DNA of 28,749 nt from a virus, in IMG/VR virus record IMGVR_UViG_3300032088_000050, positions 1-28,749 of that record, one strand, 5' to 3'. Below the pieces are notes generated by a model. That model was not told the DNA's origin. It searched no databases and saw nothing but the letters and a program-made list of their open reading frames with translations. Shown here in pieces: positions 1 to 8,744 of this stretch (position 1 is the first letter of the stretch; each line of letters opens with the position of its first letter). The translations under genes and the position numbers were made by a program.

Positions 1-629
1 GGGTTTTTCTTTAGGTCTGGTATAACCATGTTACCATTGCCATCGTCTTGTAGTGTGACTATAAGCATCTCACCAGTTGACGGGTTAGTAATTAGCTGCT
101 TGTTCTTTAGGTCTGTGTAATCAAACGTACCCTCGTTAAAAACAATCTCTAACTCTGACGCTATCTGATTTCCATCCTCTCCTTGTGCCAGCCTTTCCAT
201 AGCAGCCTTGTACTTATCGTCTGCGTTCTTGGCAAATATACTTAGGTTCTTGTACCCATCCTTCACACTCTGCTGAAAGAGCTGGTATTCGCTAGGCTTT
301 ATCTTACCCCTAGTCATTAGTTCATACTGCGTTGCCATGGCGTTCTTAGAAAAGTTACCACCCCTTATAACAAAATTATTTACAGACTGGTTATCAAGGT
401 CGGCAACCTGAGACAACTCGTTTAAAGTATTCCTCTGAGATGTCGCAAGTTCGTCTCTCTTCGTCTGCCTTTCGTCAGATATTTTTGTTACCTCGTCACT
501 TATGTCCTTGGCTATAACACCCCAGTCTACCTGAACTGAGTCAGTGTCCCTCTGTGCGTATACCGAGAACTGGTTAGCCCCTGATGGTGTGTCCCTCCTT
601 TCTCGTGTATCCTTTCTTTCCTTTGCCAT
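1..629 (-). CDS. Candidate internal virion protein, N-terminal part (cut by window edge)
   Basis: I read this open frame directly from the sequence: an ATG at 629 opens 209 codons without a stop and runs off the left edge. The product starts MAKERKDTRERRDTPSGANQ, is charged, and looks mainly helical (ISDEVTKISDERQTKRDEL, then QYELMTRGKIKPSEYQLFQQ). No enzyme motif is seen in the visible part. It follows the 258-residue gene by six bases and is last in the tail-gene run, where T7-like phages place their internal virion proteins gp14 to gp16. A long internal virion or ejection protein is therefore my inference, from position and helical composition only. The start is firm because it is the first ATG after the upstream stop and is preceded by an A/T-rich leader. 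Confidence 0.75.
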   Translation of the reverse strand, partial: MAKERKDTRERRDTPSGANQFSVYAQRDTDSVQVDWGVIAKDISDEVTKISDERQTKRDELATSQRNTLNELSQVADLDNQSVNNFVIRGGNFSKNAMATQYELMTRGKIKPSEYQLFQQSVKDGYKNLSIFAKNADDKYKAAMERLAQGEDGNQIASELEIVFNEGTFDYTDLKNKQLITNPSTGEMLIVTLQDDGNGNMVIPDLKKN

Positions 630-635
630 TGTTAT

Positions 636-1412
636 TTATTTTTTTCTGCTAGTAGGATATGGAAGAAGACCTGGAATATAGCTATCTTTCTGCTCCGTAC
701 CTCCTGGTATTGTCATGCCGTATATGCTTGACATTGGATTTTTCTTAAAAATATTAGCACCTATTTTAGCAAACTCATCTTCTTGACCACCACGCTTGTT
801 GAACTCATCAAAGAGGGTTACTGGATTGACATCTGGTGGGTCTGGTGATGTTTTATCTTTATTTGGATATAAATCCTTACCCCTACCATATATATAAGCA
901 GCGTTTGCAGCACTATTTATACCACTCTGCATAGCAGCAGCCCTAGCCTGTTCAGCGTCCCTAGCCATAAGCTGTTGGTCTGTCGCCTGGCCTATATCTA
1001 TCTGTAACTGTTGTTGGTTTATGTTCTGCCTAGAGTCGGCCTTCATCTGCCTGTTAGCATAAAGCTCCTGACCCAGACCAATACGTGTCTGCTCGTTGGC
1101 CGCTGCCGCAGCTGCAGTTAGCCCCTGCACCCCACCGATAAGATTCCTTGTGTCACCCTCCTGCAGTGCCTGTATAGTCTGCTGCTGGTTTGCCATGTTT
1201 TGAGCAAACTGCTCCCCGTATGCGTCTAGGGGTACGTTCAGTCCCTCGTAGTAGTCCTTCTCTGCCTTCTTTCTAGCGTCCGCTACTAGCTTCTCAGATG
1301 CCTTCCTTGCCTTGGATGCCATCCTTGATTGGTCTGCGGCCTGCTTAAAAGATAGTCCTGAACTTATTGCGCTAACTCCTACTCCTATTGTTGCTGCTGT
1401 TCCTATTGCCAT
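636..1412 (-). CDS. Candidate internal virion protein, T7 gp14-like layout
   Basis: A 258-residue protein with a small-residue, weakly hydrophobic N-terminus (MAIGTAATIGVGVSAISSGL), then a long Ala/Gln-rich helical stretch (about residues 25-175, with NQQQTIQALQ, AAAAAANEQTR and NQQQLQIDIGQA) and a Pro/Gly-rich tail (KTSPDPPDVNP). This is the general layout of short-tailed-phage gp14-type internal core proteins, which are ejected into the cell envelope. I see no motif that proves it. Its place, after the tail tip genes and before another helical gene, fits. It begins two bases before the acetyltransferase stop, separated by a single base, so the two are probably translated together. Function is inferred; the reading frame itself is secure. 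Confidence 0.8.
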   Translation of the reverse strand: MAIGTAATIGVGVSAISSGLSFKQAADQSRMASKARKASEKLVADARKKAEKDYYEGLNVPLDAYGEQFAQNMANQQQTIQALQEGDTRNLIGGVQGLTAAAAAANEQTRIGLGQELYANRQMKADSRQNINQQQLQIDIGQATDQQLMARDAEQARAAAMQSGINSAANAAYIYGRGKDLYPNKDKTSPDPPDVNPVTLFDEFNKRGGQEDEFAKIGANIFKKNPMSSIYGMTIPGGTEQKDSYIPGLLPYPTSRKK

Positions 1413-1413
1413 G

Positions 1414-1824
1414 CTATAATATTTTAATCATTTCACTTGTGTATTTAGAACCCTCTGTGTACCCCAGATTCTTATATGCCTCTATAAGTGGCTTGCTCTG
1501 TATCAGTGCGTATGAGTACCTGTGTCCACTGTTCTTTGCTATGTCTGTTATGTGACCTATAAGCAGCCTTATAGCCGCCTTTCTTTTGTCCCTGTCCTTG
1601 TAGTTTATGTTCGATATAATCCAGTCACACCAAACCGCTTTAGAGTTTGTCATGTACATAAACCCTGCACATACAGGGGTCTCATTGTCATATACTATAT
1701 ACCCACCAGTCCCGTCCTCAGGTAAAAAATCTTTAGGGGGCGGTGTCCATCTCCAGTCTCTCCACCACTGACACAGTATATCGTCATAGTCAGTAGAGCT
1801 TAGTCTATTTATATTTAATTCCAT
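1414..1824 (-). CDS. GNAT-like N-acetyltransferase
   Basis: A 136-residue protein. It begins with a Trp-rich block (QWWRDWRWTPPPKDFLP, about residues 19-35), then a beta-strand region (GGYIVYDNETPVCAGFMYM), a charged segment where GNAT proteins bind the acetyl-CoA pyrophosphate (YKDRDKRKAAIRLLIGHI, about 76-93; the canonical R/Q-x-x-G-x-G/A is degenerate) and a typical motif-B ending (LIEAYKNLGYTEG). From family knowledge this would transfer an acetyl group from acetyl-CoA to an amine. The substrate is unknown. Similar proteins with the WW-DW-WxxPPKDFLP opening recur, as I recall, in structural regions of marine podoviruses. A TATCTTTG promoter-like box lies only six bases before the ATG, and the gene sits between tail-tip and internal virion genes. 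Confidence 0.75.
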   Translation of the reverse strand: MELNINRLSSTDYDDILCQWWRDWRWTPPPKDFLPEDGTGGYIVYDNETPVCAGFMYMTNSKAVWCDWIISNINYKDRDKRKAAIRLLIGHITDIAKNSGHRYSYALIQSKPLIEAYKNLGYTEGSKYTSEMIKIL

Positions 1825-1830
1825 TTAATG

Positions 1831-1838
1831 CAAAGATA
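1831..1838 (-). promoter_or_regulatory. TAnnTTTG (-7 type) promoter box, TATCTTTG
   Basis: On the minus strand the bases read TATCTTTG, an exact match to the Bacteroidota -7 consensus TAnnTTTG. It is in the 22-base gap before the acetyltransferase ATG at 1824. Transcription starting just after it would give an almost leaderless message. The twelve bases TTTGCATTAAAT beginning inside this box are repeated at 27668-27657. No clear -33 TTG element is seen. Confidence 0.5.
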
Positions 1839-1846
1839 ATAAATTT

Positions 1847-2815
1847 CTATGGAAAACTTTTCATCACACTACTTCCCACTGCAAATAGCTCTACTGGCGT
1901 GGTGTCGTCATTAACTAACGTGAACTCCATGTAGTATCCCCTCATGCCATAGCTCTCCGCTATAGTGTTGTTAACAAACAGTAGGAACTGGCCTGCGACT
2001 GGGGCTGTAGCCCCTGCTATCGTAGTATCCAAAGTAACCGTACCGCTGTCTCCAGACTTAACCACTTCTATCACCTGTCCTGCAAGGGATGGCGAAGAGT
2101 TTGGTGCTAGTGTGTAAGCAGTTGCCCCGTTTGTTATGATGTTTCCTATGTTGTTGTTGAACGTACACAGCACCGTATCGGTTGGACATGTAGTACTTCC
2201 CGCACTTATTGTTAATCCACTTGATACCGTTGGTACTACCTGTGAACAGAAAGTTGTACTAGTGCCACTATTTAAAGTACCTTGTAGTACATTACCATCA
2301 CAATCAGTTATTTCATAAAACCCAGTACTACCAGTATTATTAGTAATTAAATAAGATTGACAACCTATCCCAGTAACAGATACTATGTTGCCCAAGCCAT
2401 TTGAGTACCTTAGGGAGAAGTTTGTTACCCCCGTGTTGTGTCTTATGTACGCAAACCATTCACCCTCCTTCTGCTCGAAGTTTAGCTCAGGTACATTACC
2501 CTGGCTTAGGTCAGTAAGCAGAGACGTACAGTCCCAAGACGCATTACTCTCAAACGAAAGTGTCTTAAACAGCTTTATAGTTACCGATGGCTGTGGGTTA
2601 AACACGCTCGTAACACTTGACGTACCCTGTACGCCATAGTAGTTGTTACGTATGCTATTGGTATTATGCCTATACATGTTTCCGTTCTGGAAGGTGTATA
2701 GGTATCCATTCATCCCCTTTATGTACTCAGGGAAGTATGTATAGAAAGACGGCCAACCCTCAGCCCCCTCGCTATAGGTCAGTGTGAATGGATTACTTGA
2801 TGACGGTACTGGCAT
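1847..2815 (-). CDS. Tail-tip structural protein with Cys-rich TDCDGN module
   Basis: A 322-residue protein. Residues 10-50 (YSEGAEGWPSFYTYFPEYI, then NGYLYTFQNGNMYRHNT) and the KTLSFESNASWD region resemble the conserved end of tail stabilisation proteins in marine phages, as I recall them. Residues 151-210 form a separate Cys-rich block (GCQSYLITNNTGSTGFYEIT, DCDGN, TTFC, STTC). It is encoded by visibly more A/T-rich DNA than its flanks, which suggests a swapped-in module. Residues 211-322 are beta-rich and end FAVGSSVMKSFP. It follows the 363-residue gene by 12 bases, behind an AAAAAATAATACAT leader. A virion role at the tail tip or in receptor contact is inferred. The exact function is unknown. 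Confidence 0.75.
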   Translation of the reverse strand: MPVPSSSNPFTLTYSEGAEGWPSFYTYFPEYIKGMNGYLYTFQNGNMYRHNTNSIRNNYYGVQGTSSVTSVFNPQPSVTIKLFKTLSFESNASWDCTSLLTDLSQGNVPELNFEQKEGEWFAYIRHNTGVTNFSLRYSNGLGNIVSVTGIGCQSYLITNNTGSTGFYEITDCDGNVLQGTLNSGTSTTFCSQVVPTVSSGLTISAGSTTCPTDTVLCTFNNNIGNIITNGATAYTLAPNSSPSLAGQVIEVVKSGDSGTVTLDTTIAGATAPVAGQFLLFVNNTIAESYGMRGYYMEFTLVNDDTTPVELFAVGSSVMKSFP

Positions 2816-2827
2816 ATGTATTATTTT

Positions 2828-3919
2828 TTAAGGTATTTGAAGGCATGGGCCTTTCTCTATAACCACACCGTTTCTTACTCTAATATATTCCCCTACGCCT
2901 GGAGATGATGGTATGTCTATATAGTAATATAAAGGATTTGATGTATCGTTAAGGTACACAGAGCCATCTGATGTTGTGAATACAAAGTTACCCACGTCAG
3001 GCGTGGTGTTCGTGTCCACATTAAACTGCTGTGTCGCAAAGTTATAACTGTCTGAATTCCTTGCGAAGTAATACGTATTAAAAGTTGGTGTGTCTGTACA
3101 GAAAGGAATGTTTACAGTACCTTCTTCTGCATCAAAGAACGGCAGTTGTGCGGGACACTCTACCTCCCATTTCATATCAGTGCCACACAGTGGTGAATAG
3201 TTAAGCATGTCAGCAAATGTAGACGCAGCATTTGTTTTTGGGAAAACTAAGGTAAAAGGCTTGGTAACAGCACTCCCTGACTGAGTGAAAAAACCTACTT
3301 GGTTGTTATTAACCACAACCGTCTGGTACGTCCCCTGCTCAACAAAAGACCCTGTCACAGATTCATATGTGAAATCTTCGAGCTGGTCTAATGGCCCGCA
3401 TGGGTCTGTTGGGGTTTGATCGTAAGTGTCAACAAAAGTTGTGTTTCCTGCAAAAACTCCCAAATACGTAGGATCGGTAGGGTTATTGTTTATGCCTGCA
3501 TAATCTACTTGAGTTCCATTTTCATCTTTAAACTGAATACCGTTGTGGTTGTTCTTAATAGTGAACCTGTTATAGTTACTTCCATCGTGTGTTATTATTG
3601 TACCCACTGGGTAGACAGGAATCTCTCCAAATATAACTTGAATCCTAAAAATTACAGCACCCGTTCCACCACCTAGCTCTAAGCATGATGAGTACACTCC
3701 ACTTGTACTCTCGAACACTGACACAAGAGCGTTACATGGAACACAGCAGGTACTGCATGTCTCTGCGGACAGCAGTATGCCAAGCAATTGCTGCCTTACT
3801 ATGCCTGCATTTGAGTAGTAGCCATCTGGCGCAAGGGTAGTAAGATCAGAATCCGTAAACACGGATGTAGCCTGAGCAAAAGAGTTTCCATTAAAGTAGT
3901 ATGTTCCTAACTGTCCCAT
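2828..3919 (-). CDS. Putative tail-tip or receptor-binding protein
   Basis: A 363-residue, beta-rich protein made of Gly, Asn, Thr and aromatic-rich segments. The start is MGQLGTYYFNGNSFAQATS; a Cys cluster CSTCCVPCN lies near residue 56; more Cys occur in the body; and the end is EYIRVRNGVVIEKGPCLQIP. The opening and the end each resemble the last 65 residues of the preceding giant tail protein (a TYY...NG...V pattern), so these neighbours may share a small surface domain. No signal peptide or enzyme motif is seen. It starts nine bases after the giant gene behind an AAAAAATAAT leader. Role in host recognition is inferred from position and composition. Confidence 0.7.
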   Translation of the reverse strand: MGQLGTYYFNGNSFAQATSVFTDSDLTTLAPDGYYSNAGIVRQQLLGILLSAETCSTCCVPCNALVSVFESTSGVYSSCLELGGGTGAVIFRIQVIFGEIPVYPVGTIITHDGSNYNRFTIKNNHNGIQFKDENGTQVDYAGINNNPTDPTYLGVFAGNTTFVDTYDQTPTDPCGPLDQLEDFTYESVTGSFVEQGTYQTVVVNNNQVGFFTQSGSAVTKPFTLVFPKTNAASTFADMLNYSPLCGTDMKWEVECPAQLPFFDAEEGTVNIPFCTDTPTFNTYYFARNSDSYNFATQQFNVDTNTTPDVGNFVFTTSDGSVYLNDTSNPLYYYIDIPSSPGVGEYIRVRNGVVIEKGPCLQIP

Positions 3920-3928
3920 ATTATTTTT

Positions 3929-6900
3929 TTAACAATTTTTTATTTGTAGCACCAGGCCATTTAATCCTATCTCCATGTACGTTGTTGCAGATATCTTATA
4001 GAACCCTGAAGGTAATACATTTACCAGACCCGTTGTTGTGTCCTCACAGTTTGAACTTGTGTACACAATACTTCCAACCACTGGTAAAGAACCAGACCCG
4101 TTGTTGTGGTAGTACGTTGAGTTTGTAACCATGCCACACACTGAGTCCTCTACCGATGATGTACTCGCTAAGAAAGGAACACAGCTCCATGTACACGTAC
4201 AACAAGCTGCAATCGCAGAAGTTGAATCGTAGCACAGCTGCTGTGCGCTAATATCCCTAAGGTCGTATATTACATACAGGTACTGGTTTCCTACTGGCAG
4301 GCTTAGTCCAGTCACCGTTGCTAAGTTTATGTTAGGGGAAGGGCTTGTCACGTCTACGTTTGGTATGGTAGTAGAAGCCGCTAACAACGCATCCACATCC
4401 GTAGGGGTGTTGGCATACAATGTGTTAGAAGACAGGTACTTGAAGTTATCTTCTGGATACCCCCAGTTATAGTCATCAAAGTTTACCTTGTTTGCCCTAA
4501 TAGTAAAATCAACTCCGCTGTACGGGAACACTCCCTGTGACCTTATACCAGCCTGTACATTGTAGAAGCTAAACGTGTTGTTACTCGTACCCAGTGTGGC
4601 CATGTCGCTGTCTACTGGGCTATTAGAGTTTGTATTGCTCCAGCTGTACTCAACGTGTATAGTCTCACCTGCGTTAGTGCTTGAGTTGATCATACACTTC
4701 ACTACCGTAAGTGGTATCTTCCCTACACACTGTGGTGTCACACTAAATGCAGCTGTATCAACAGGCGTTATAGTGACCTGTGCATTGGTAGGTGTAAGTG
4801 CTGACTTGTTCCACGTAAAACTTCCTGACACAGTAACCACACCCGATGAGTATGTGTTCCCGTTCCATAGCACGTCTATAGTAATCCCGCCTGAGTATAT
4901 CTCGTAGTCTACTACACTGTTTCCAATTATACTTCCAAAGTTATATGTGTGCGTAACAGGCTCACTTAGTCCCTTGAACGATAGCTGTGCGCCACACTGT
5001 AGCACAGGCTCAGGTACAGGCACAGGGTTTAAGTTTGTTCCAAGGACATACTCGTCCATATATGGATCGAAGCCACCAACCTTCTGAGTGTTCAACTGAA
5101 AGTTCCACTGGTCTCTAAACCAAGACCGCATTCCTAGGTTTGATATAACCCTAAGCCTGTCGTTACTAGAGTTACCCATAAGTTCTATCACAGCACCCCT
5201 CTTGGTGTCGGTAAAGTAAAAGTAAGGCCCGTGGTTAGCAAAGCTCTCTGGGTTGTAACTAATACCATACTCCTCTACACGAGCTATCTGTGTGCCTAGT
5301 ATCTGTGGCACTGACACGATAGACCCGCCACCCACTGAGTCGCTGATAAGGTTCTTGTCCGCAAGTACGTAACTAATCCTATCCTCCTGTAGCGTGAGTA
5401 TGTCTGTCTCCCTTGCAAACAGTAGCTGTATAGGGCCAAACGATGTCTCCAGTGTCTTGAAGTTTGCCAGACCTAGGTTGAACTCGTTAAGGTTATTTAT
5501 GCCAGAGCTGCTGCTGTACACACCGCTGTATGTAAGGTCAGCAAACCTGTCTGTCTTTTTGTAGTCCTGCTCCGCTACTGCCAGTCCCCTCTGCCCCATG
5601 ACAACAGACCTTCCATCTATCCTGTCTAGGTACTTATAGCTCTCCACGCCATTACCAAAGGTATAGCAGTCCATAAAGTCTAAAGTAACGATTGCGTCCT
5701 GTGTAGTGGTCTGGTCTTGGTCACCAGAGTCCACGCTCCCCGTTGACTTGTGTAGCATGTTTCCAGTAGCCACGTCCCTAACTAGGGGCAGTGCCTCTGA
5801 CGCATCAAAGTAAATCTCATCGTTTGCATCGGCTGGCTCTGTTTCAAATACCATTACCGTGTTTGCCCTTTGGACTACTATCTCAGCAGATACAGTCATT
5901 TCTTGGTCAAACACAGTCCATCCATTGATCCCTATACCCCCACACCTAACACCAAGCCATAAAGGACTTGTTACGTTACCTGGATCTTGCTGTATGAACT
6001 GAAAGTACATCTTAAAGAGATCCTCCCCCACAGTCTCATCAGCACGTTTATATGCCCCATCTGCGTTTGTTGGAGATGTAGCATTTGGATCTAAACCACT
6101 ACCTGATGGGTCAACAAAGTTAGTATTGTAAATACCGACAGGGTCAGCCCCTGAAGAGTATGTTGCGGTAGTGTCTATGTTAGAGGCAGTCCAAAATTCG
6201 TGGAAGTCACTGTAGTCCTCTGACACTACAAAGCTCCTGTCTAGTTCCCATTCTCTTACTGGCCCACCACCACCCTCAGGTCTAAAGAACTTAAACTTCA
6301 TGTCTATGACTGAACCTGCAGGCAGGTCATAGTTACTTGTTGTGCCGCCAACAGTGTCGTATGTATAGCATGGGTATGATAAGGCCCATACATCATCCCC
6401 AGGCACCTTTGAGTCAGATGCTCTTGCCCTTAGTCCATAGTCAATTATAGAGTTGCTAGAAACCTGAGCAGAAAAGTTGGTCGCCTTGATCTGCATGTAT
6501 AGCCCTGCCAACTGCTCGCTGTCTTCCCCAAGCTCTTGCTGTCCATTTAAAAAGTCAGAGCTTTGTGCCTCTACGCCCAGTACCGTGGTCTCAACCAAGG
6601 ACGTTAAAGCACCCCTTGTGTCTCTCTTTACCCTAAGTCTGTCTCCAACCTTTACCTTGTTCGTGTTGTCACCCTCTAGCTTAAAGTGTGTTACGTTGTC
6701 AAACGGGTTTGTGTAAAAGAAGTTGCTGTAAACCGTCTCGTACCCAACCTTACTTGGCTTGACTACAAACTTATACTTAGTCGCCCATGTTGGTGCGTAG
6801 TTCTGTATTGTGGCCTGTATCTGGTTCTTTGTTAGACTCGCACTAGGTGGAACGAATATAGTGTTGTACTCAGATACCAAGACGGTAGAACCCCTGCCGT

Positions 6901-8740
6901 ACTCATCTAGGTATACAATCCCAGTCTCAAAGTCTCTGTCACTGTGTAGGCTTGATTTATTTATGTTGTTAGTAAAGCCCACCCTAAACGAACTGAAGCT
7001 AAAGTACTCGTACATGTCAGCAGATGGAGTAGTACCTGTAGAGTACTTCATCGCCAGCGTCTGTAAAGTAAAGGTAGTTTGCCCAGAGGTAGCACTAATA
7101 GCAAATCCCTGCTGCGCAACACTACTTGTAATAGAACTTATGATTTTATCAAAGTCACAATCACCTTCAGCGGGTGCTACTAATCCTGCGTTAAACCTAT
7201 CCGTTAGAGATATCCCCTGGTCAGCTGTTGCTATTGGTTCAAAGTTTGTGTCTATCAAAGTTCCTATAGCATTCTCAAAATCTGCTGAATTAACAAAGTC
7301 AAAGACATTTGCATAGTCCTGTGTGAGGTTTATGGTGACATTTATGTTAAGCGGAGAATTACTAAACCCAACATTATCGATGTAACACGTATCAGTAGTT
7401 GTACCGTTTATAGTAAAGTGTTCAATCCTTATATCAAAAGCTAACTGCGCCCCCCTTAAGAGTTGGTCTTCTACCTCTGCAAGGTCTACTGTGGCTAAAG
7501 AGTTAGGCACATCAATAGTTGCTGATGGGTTTATGGTATAAGCAACACCAGGATTTACGGATGAGTTTTCGAGTACAGCATTGTCTAAGTTTATAAGGCT
7601 TAACGATGTAGCGAATAGTGATGTAGAGTAGTCTATGGGAATGTTCTGTCCGTTTATGTTTACTATGTCATACCCATCGGTATAGTTACCGTATATCAGC
7701 CTGTTGCCCATTATTGTTTGGGCCTGTGCCTTTAGTGGGACGTTGTCGTACAGCCTCAGTAACTCATCCGATCCTATTACAGAGTATATCTTACTGTTCG
7801 TGAACACATACTCCTGCGTTGCGTTGTCTGCCCAGCCGTAGTCTTCCTTCTTGAACCTCTCTATTACATATATCCTGTTAGTGTTAGAGTCCTTATACAG
7901 CAAGTCAACTTGAACAACCCTGTCACTCCCTGTGCTAAACTTTACCTTAGCACCGTTGAATGCATTAGACATACCAGCGTTGTCATAGCTTCGGGTATCG
8001 AACCTAAAGTTTGATGGCTGGAATGCAGGTAGACTGAATAAAGAAGTCGCACTGTACTCGTTGTTTATGTACCTGTACCTGTAGGCAAAGCTTATAAACC
8101 TGTCCTCCAAATAATTTTCTCCACCCACCACATTGATTAACTCAAACGTAGGTGCTGTCAGTGGAACTTCGCCAGTTGCTGTCTGGTCTTCAAAACCAGG
8201 TGGCTTTAGTATCACAGATATATCCTCCTCCTCTATACCATCCACATCCCCCGTAGGAAATTCGTATGTGTCGTTTACATTTATTCTCCTTGGTGGATTC
8301 TTTCCGTCCGTAAAGAACAGTAAGTCCTCGATCTTATCTACGCCAGTTATTAAATACTCTGGGTCAAACTTTAATACGTCAAGTGTTATCACATGGTATC
8401 TGAGCTGATTGTTCTGCGTGTTAAACGACACCACCATATCAACTACACCATCGGTAGCCACTGTGTTAGCGGGGTCATGAACAAACCAGTACATAGTCTC
8501 CAGCTGCCCATCGTCATATGCACCTAGGCATGTTGCCGAGCTTGACAGTGACTGCCCACCATACTCTAATGTAGTCAAGGAGTTGTTGCCCTTTGAGTTC
8601 TCTACAGCACCTATCTCAGTGTTTTCAGTAGAACCCAGACGCACGTTTATAGCATCTACATATTCACCTGGTGGAAGGAGTCTCTCGTCCACAGACTTAT
8701 TCATCCTACCTGCAATAAAGTTTGTATTTATTATTGGCAT
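3929..8740 (-). CDS. Giant tail protein, stabilisation/muzzle type
   Basis: A 1,603-residue protein whose opening (MPIINTNFIAGRMNKSVDER, then PPGEYVDAINVRLGSTEN and AVENSKGN) matches what I know of the tail stabilisation or muzzle proteins of crAss-like and marine short-tailed phages. These proteins close the end of the tail tube and carry receptor-binding parts. The first 1,235 or so residues look like one conserved, beta-rich body; near residues 1150-1235 come RVEEYGISYNPESFANHGPY and SNLGMRSWFRDQWNFQ. A Pro linker (PVPVPEP, about 1239-1246) leads to a roughly 360-residue extension that looks like Ig-type beta domains and ends in a Cys-rich part. It starts four bases after the ring-protein stop, behind AAAATAATAAT. 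There is no frameshift over 4.8 kb, which shows good sequence quality. Confidence 0.88.
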   Translation of the reverse strand: MPIINTNFIAGRMNKSVDERLLPPGEYVDAINVRLGSTENTEIGAVENSKGNNSLTTLEYGGQSLSSSATCLGAYDDGQLETMYWFVHDPANTVATDGVVDMVVSFNTQNNQLRYHVITLDVLKFDPEYLITGVDKIEDLLFFTDGKNPPRRINVNDTYEFPTGDVDGIEEEDISVILKPPGFEDQTATGEVPLTAPTFELINVVGGENYLEDRFISFAYRYRYINNEYSATSLFSLPAFQPSNFRFDTRSYDNAGMSNAFNGAKVKFSTGSDRVVQVDLLYKDSNTNRIYVIERFKKEDYGWADNATQEYVFTNSKIYSVIGSDELLRLYDNVPLKAQAQTIMGNRLIYGNYTDGYDIVNINGQNIPIDYSTSLFATSLSLINLDNAVLENSSVNPGVAYTINPSATIDVPNSLATVDLAEVEDQLLRGAQLAFDIRIEHFTINGTTTDTCYIDNVGFSNSPLNINVTINLTQDYANVFDFVNSADFENAIGTLIDTNFEPIATADQGISLTDRFNAGLVAPAEGDCDFDKIISSITSSVAQQGFAISATSGQTTFTLQTLAMKYSTGTTPSADMYEYFSFSSFRVGFTNNINKSSLHSDRDFETGIVYLDEYGRGSTVLVSEYNTIFVPPSASLTKNQIQATIQNYAPTWATKYKFVVKPSKVGYETVYSNFFYTNPFDNVTHFKLEGDNTNKVKVGDRLRVKRDTRGALTSLVETTVLGVEAQSSDFLNGQQELGEDSEQLAGLYMQIKATNFSAQVSSNSIIDYGLRARASDSKVPGDDVWALSYPCYTYDTVGGTTSNYDLPAGSVIDMKFKFFRPEGGGGPVREWELDRSFVVSEDYSDFHEFWTASNIDTTATYSSGADPVGIYNTNFVDPSGSGLDPNATSPTNADGAYKRADETVGEDLFKMYFQFIQQDPGNVTSPLWLGVRCGGIGINGWTVFDQEMTVSAEIVVQRANTVMVFETEPADANDEIYFDASEALPLVRDVATGNMLHKSTGSVDSGDQDQTTTQDAIVTLDFMDCYTFGNGVESYKYLDRIDGRSVVMGQRGLAVAEQDYKKTDRFADLTYSGVYSSSSGINNLNEFNLGLANFKTLETSFGPIQLLFARETDILTLQEDRISYVLADKNLISDSVGGGSIVSVPQILGTQIARVEEYGISYNPESFANHGPYFYFTDTKRGAVIELMGNSSNDRLRVISNLGMRSWFRDQWNFQLNTQKVGGFDPYMDEYVLGTNLNPVPVPEPVLQCGAQLSFKGLSEPVTHTYNFGSIIGNSVVDYEIYSGGITIDVLWNGNTYSSGVVTVSGSFTWNKSALTPTNAQVTITPVDTAAFSVTPQCVGKIPLTVVKCMINSSTNAGETIHVEYSWSNTNSNSPVDSDMATLGTSNNTFSFYNVQAGIRSQGVFPYSGVDFTIRANKVNFDDYNWGYPEDNFKYLSSNTLYANTPTDVDALLAASTTIPNVDVTSPSPNINLATVTGLSLPVGNQYLYVIYDLRDISAQQLCYDSTSAIAACCTCTWSCVPFLASTSSVEDSVCGMVTNSTYYHNNGSGSLPVVGSIVYTSSNCEDTTTGLVNVLPSGFYKISATTYMEIGLNGLVLQIKNC

Positions 8741-8744
8741 ATTA

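Noticed and set aside
4023-4108. 18-base exact repeat (4023-4040 and 4091-4108) near the end of the giant tail gene
   Set aside because: Only two copies within coding sequence, with no spacer regularity. It is best seen as local duplication and not as a CRISPR or integration site.
6810-7316. 168-codon plus-strand frame
   Set aside because: It is a shadow of the giant tail gene, which is continuous and conserved in look; no leader or promoter is seen on the plus strand.
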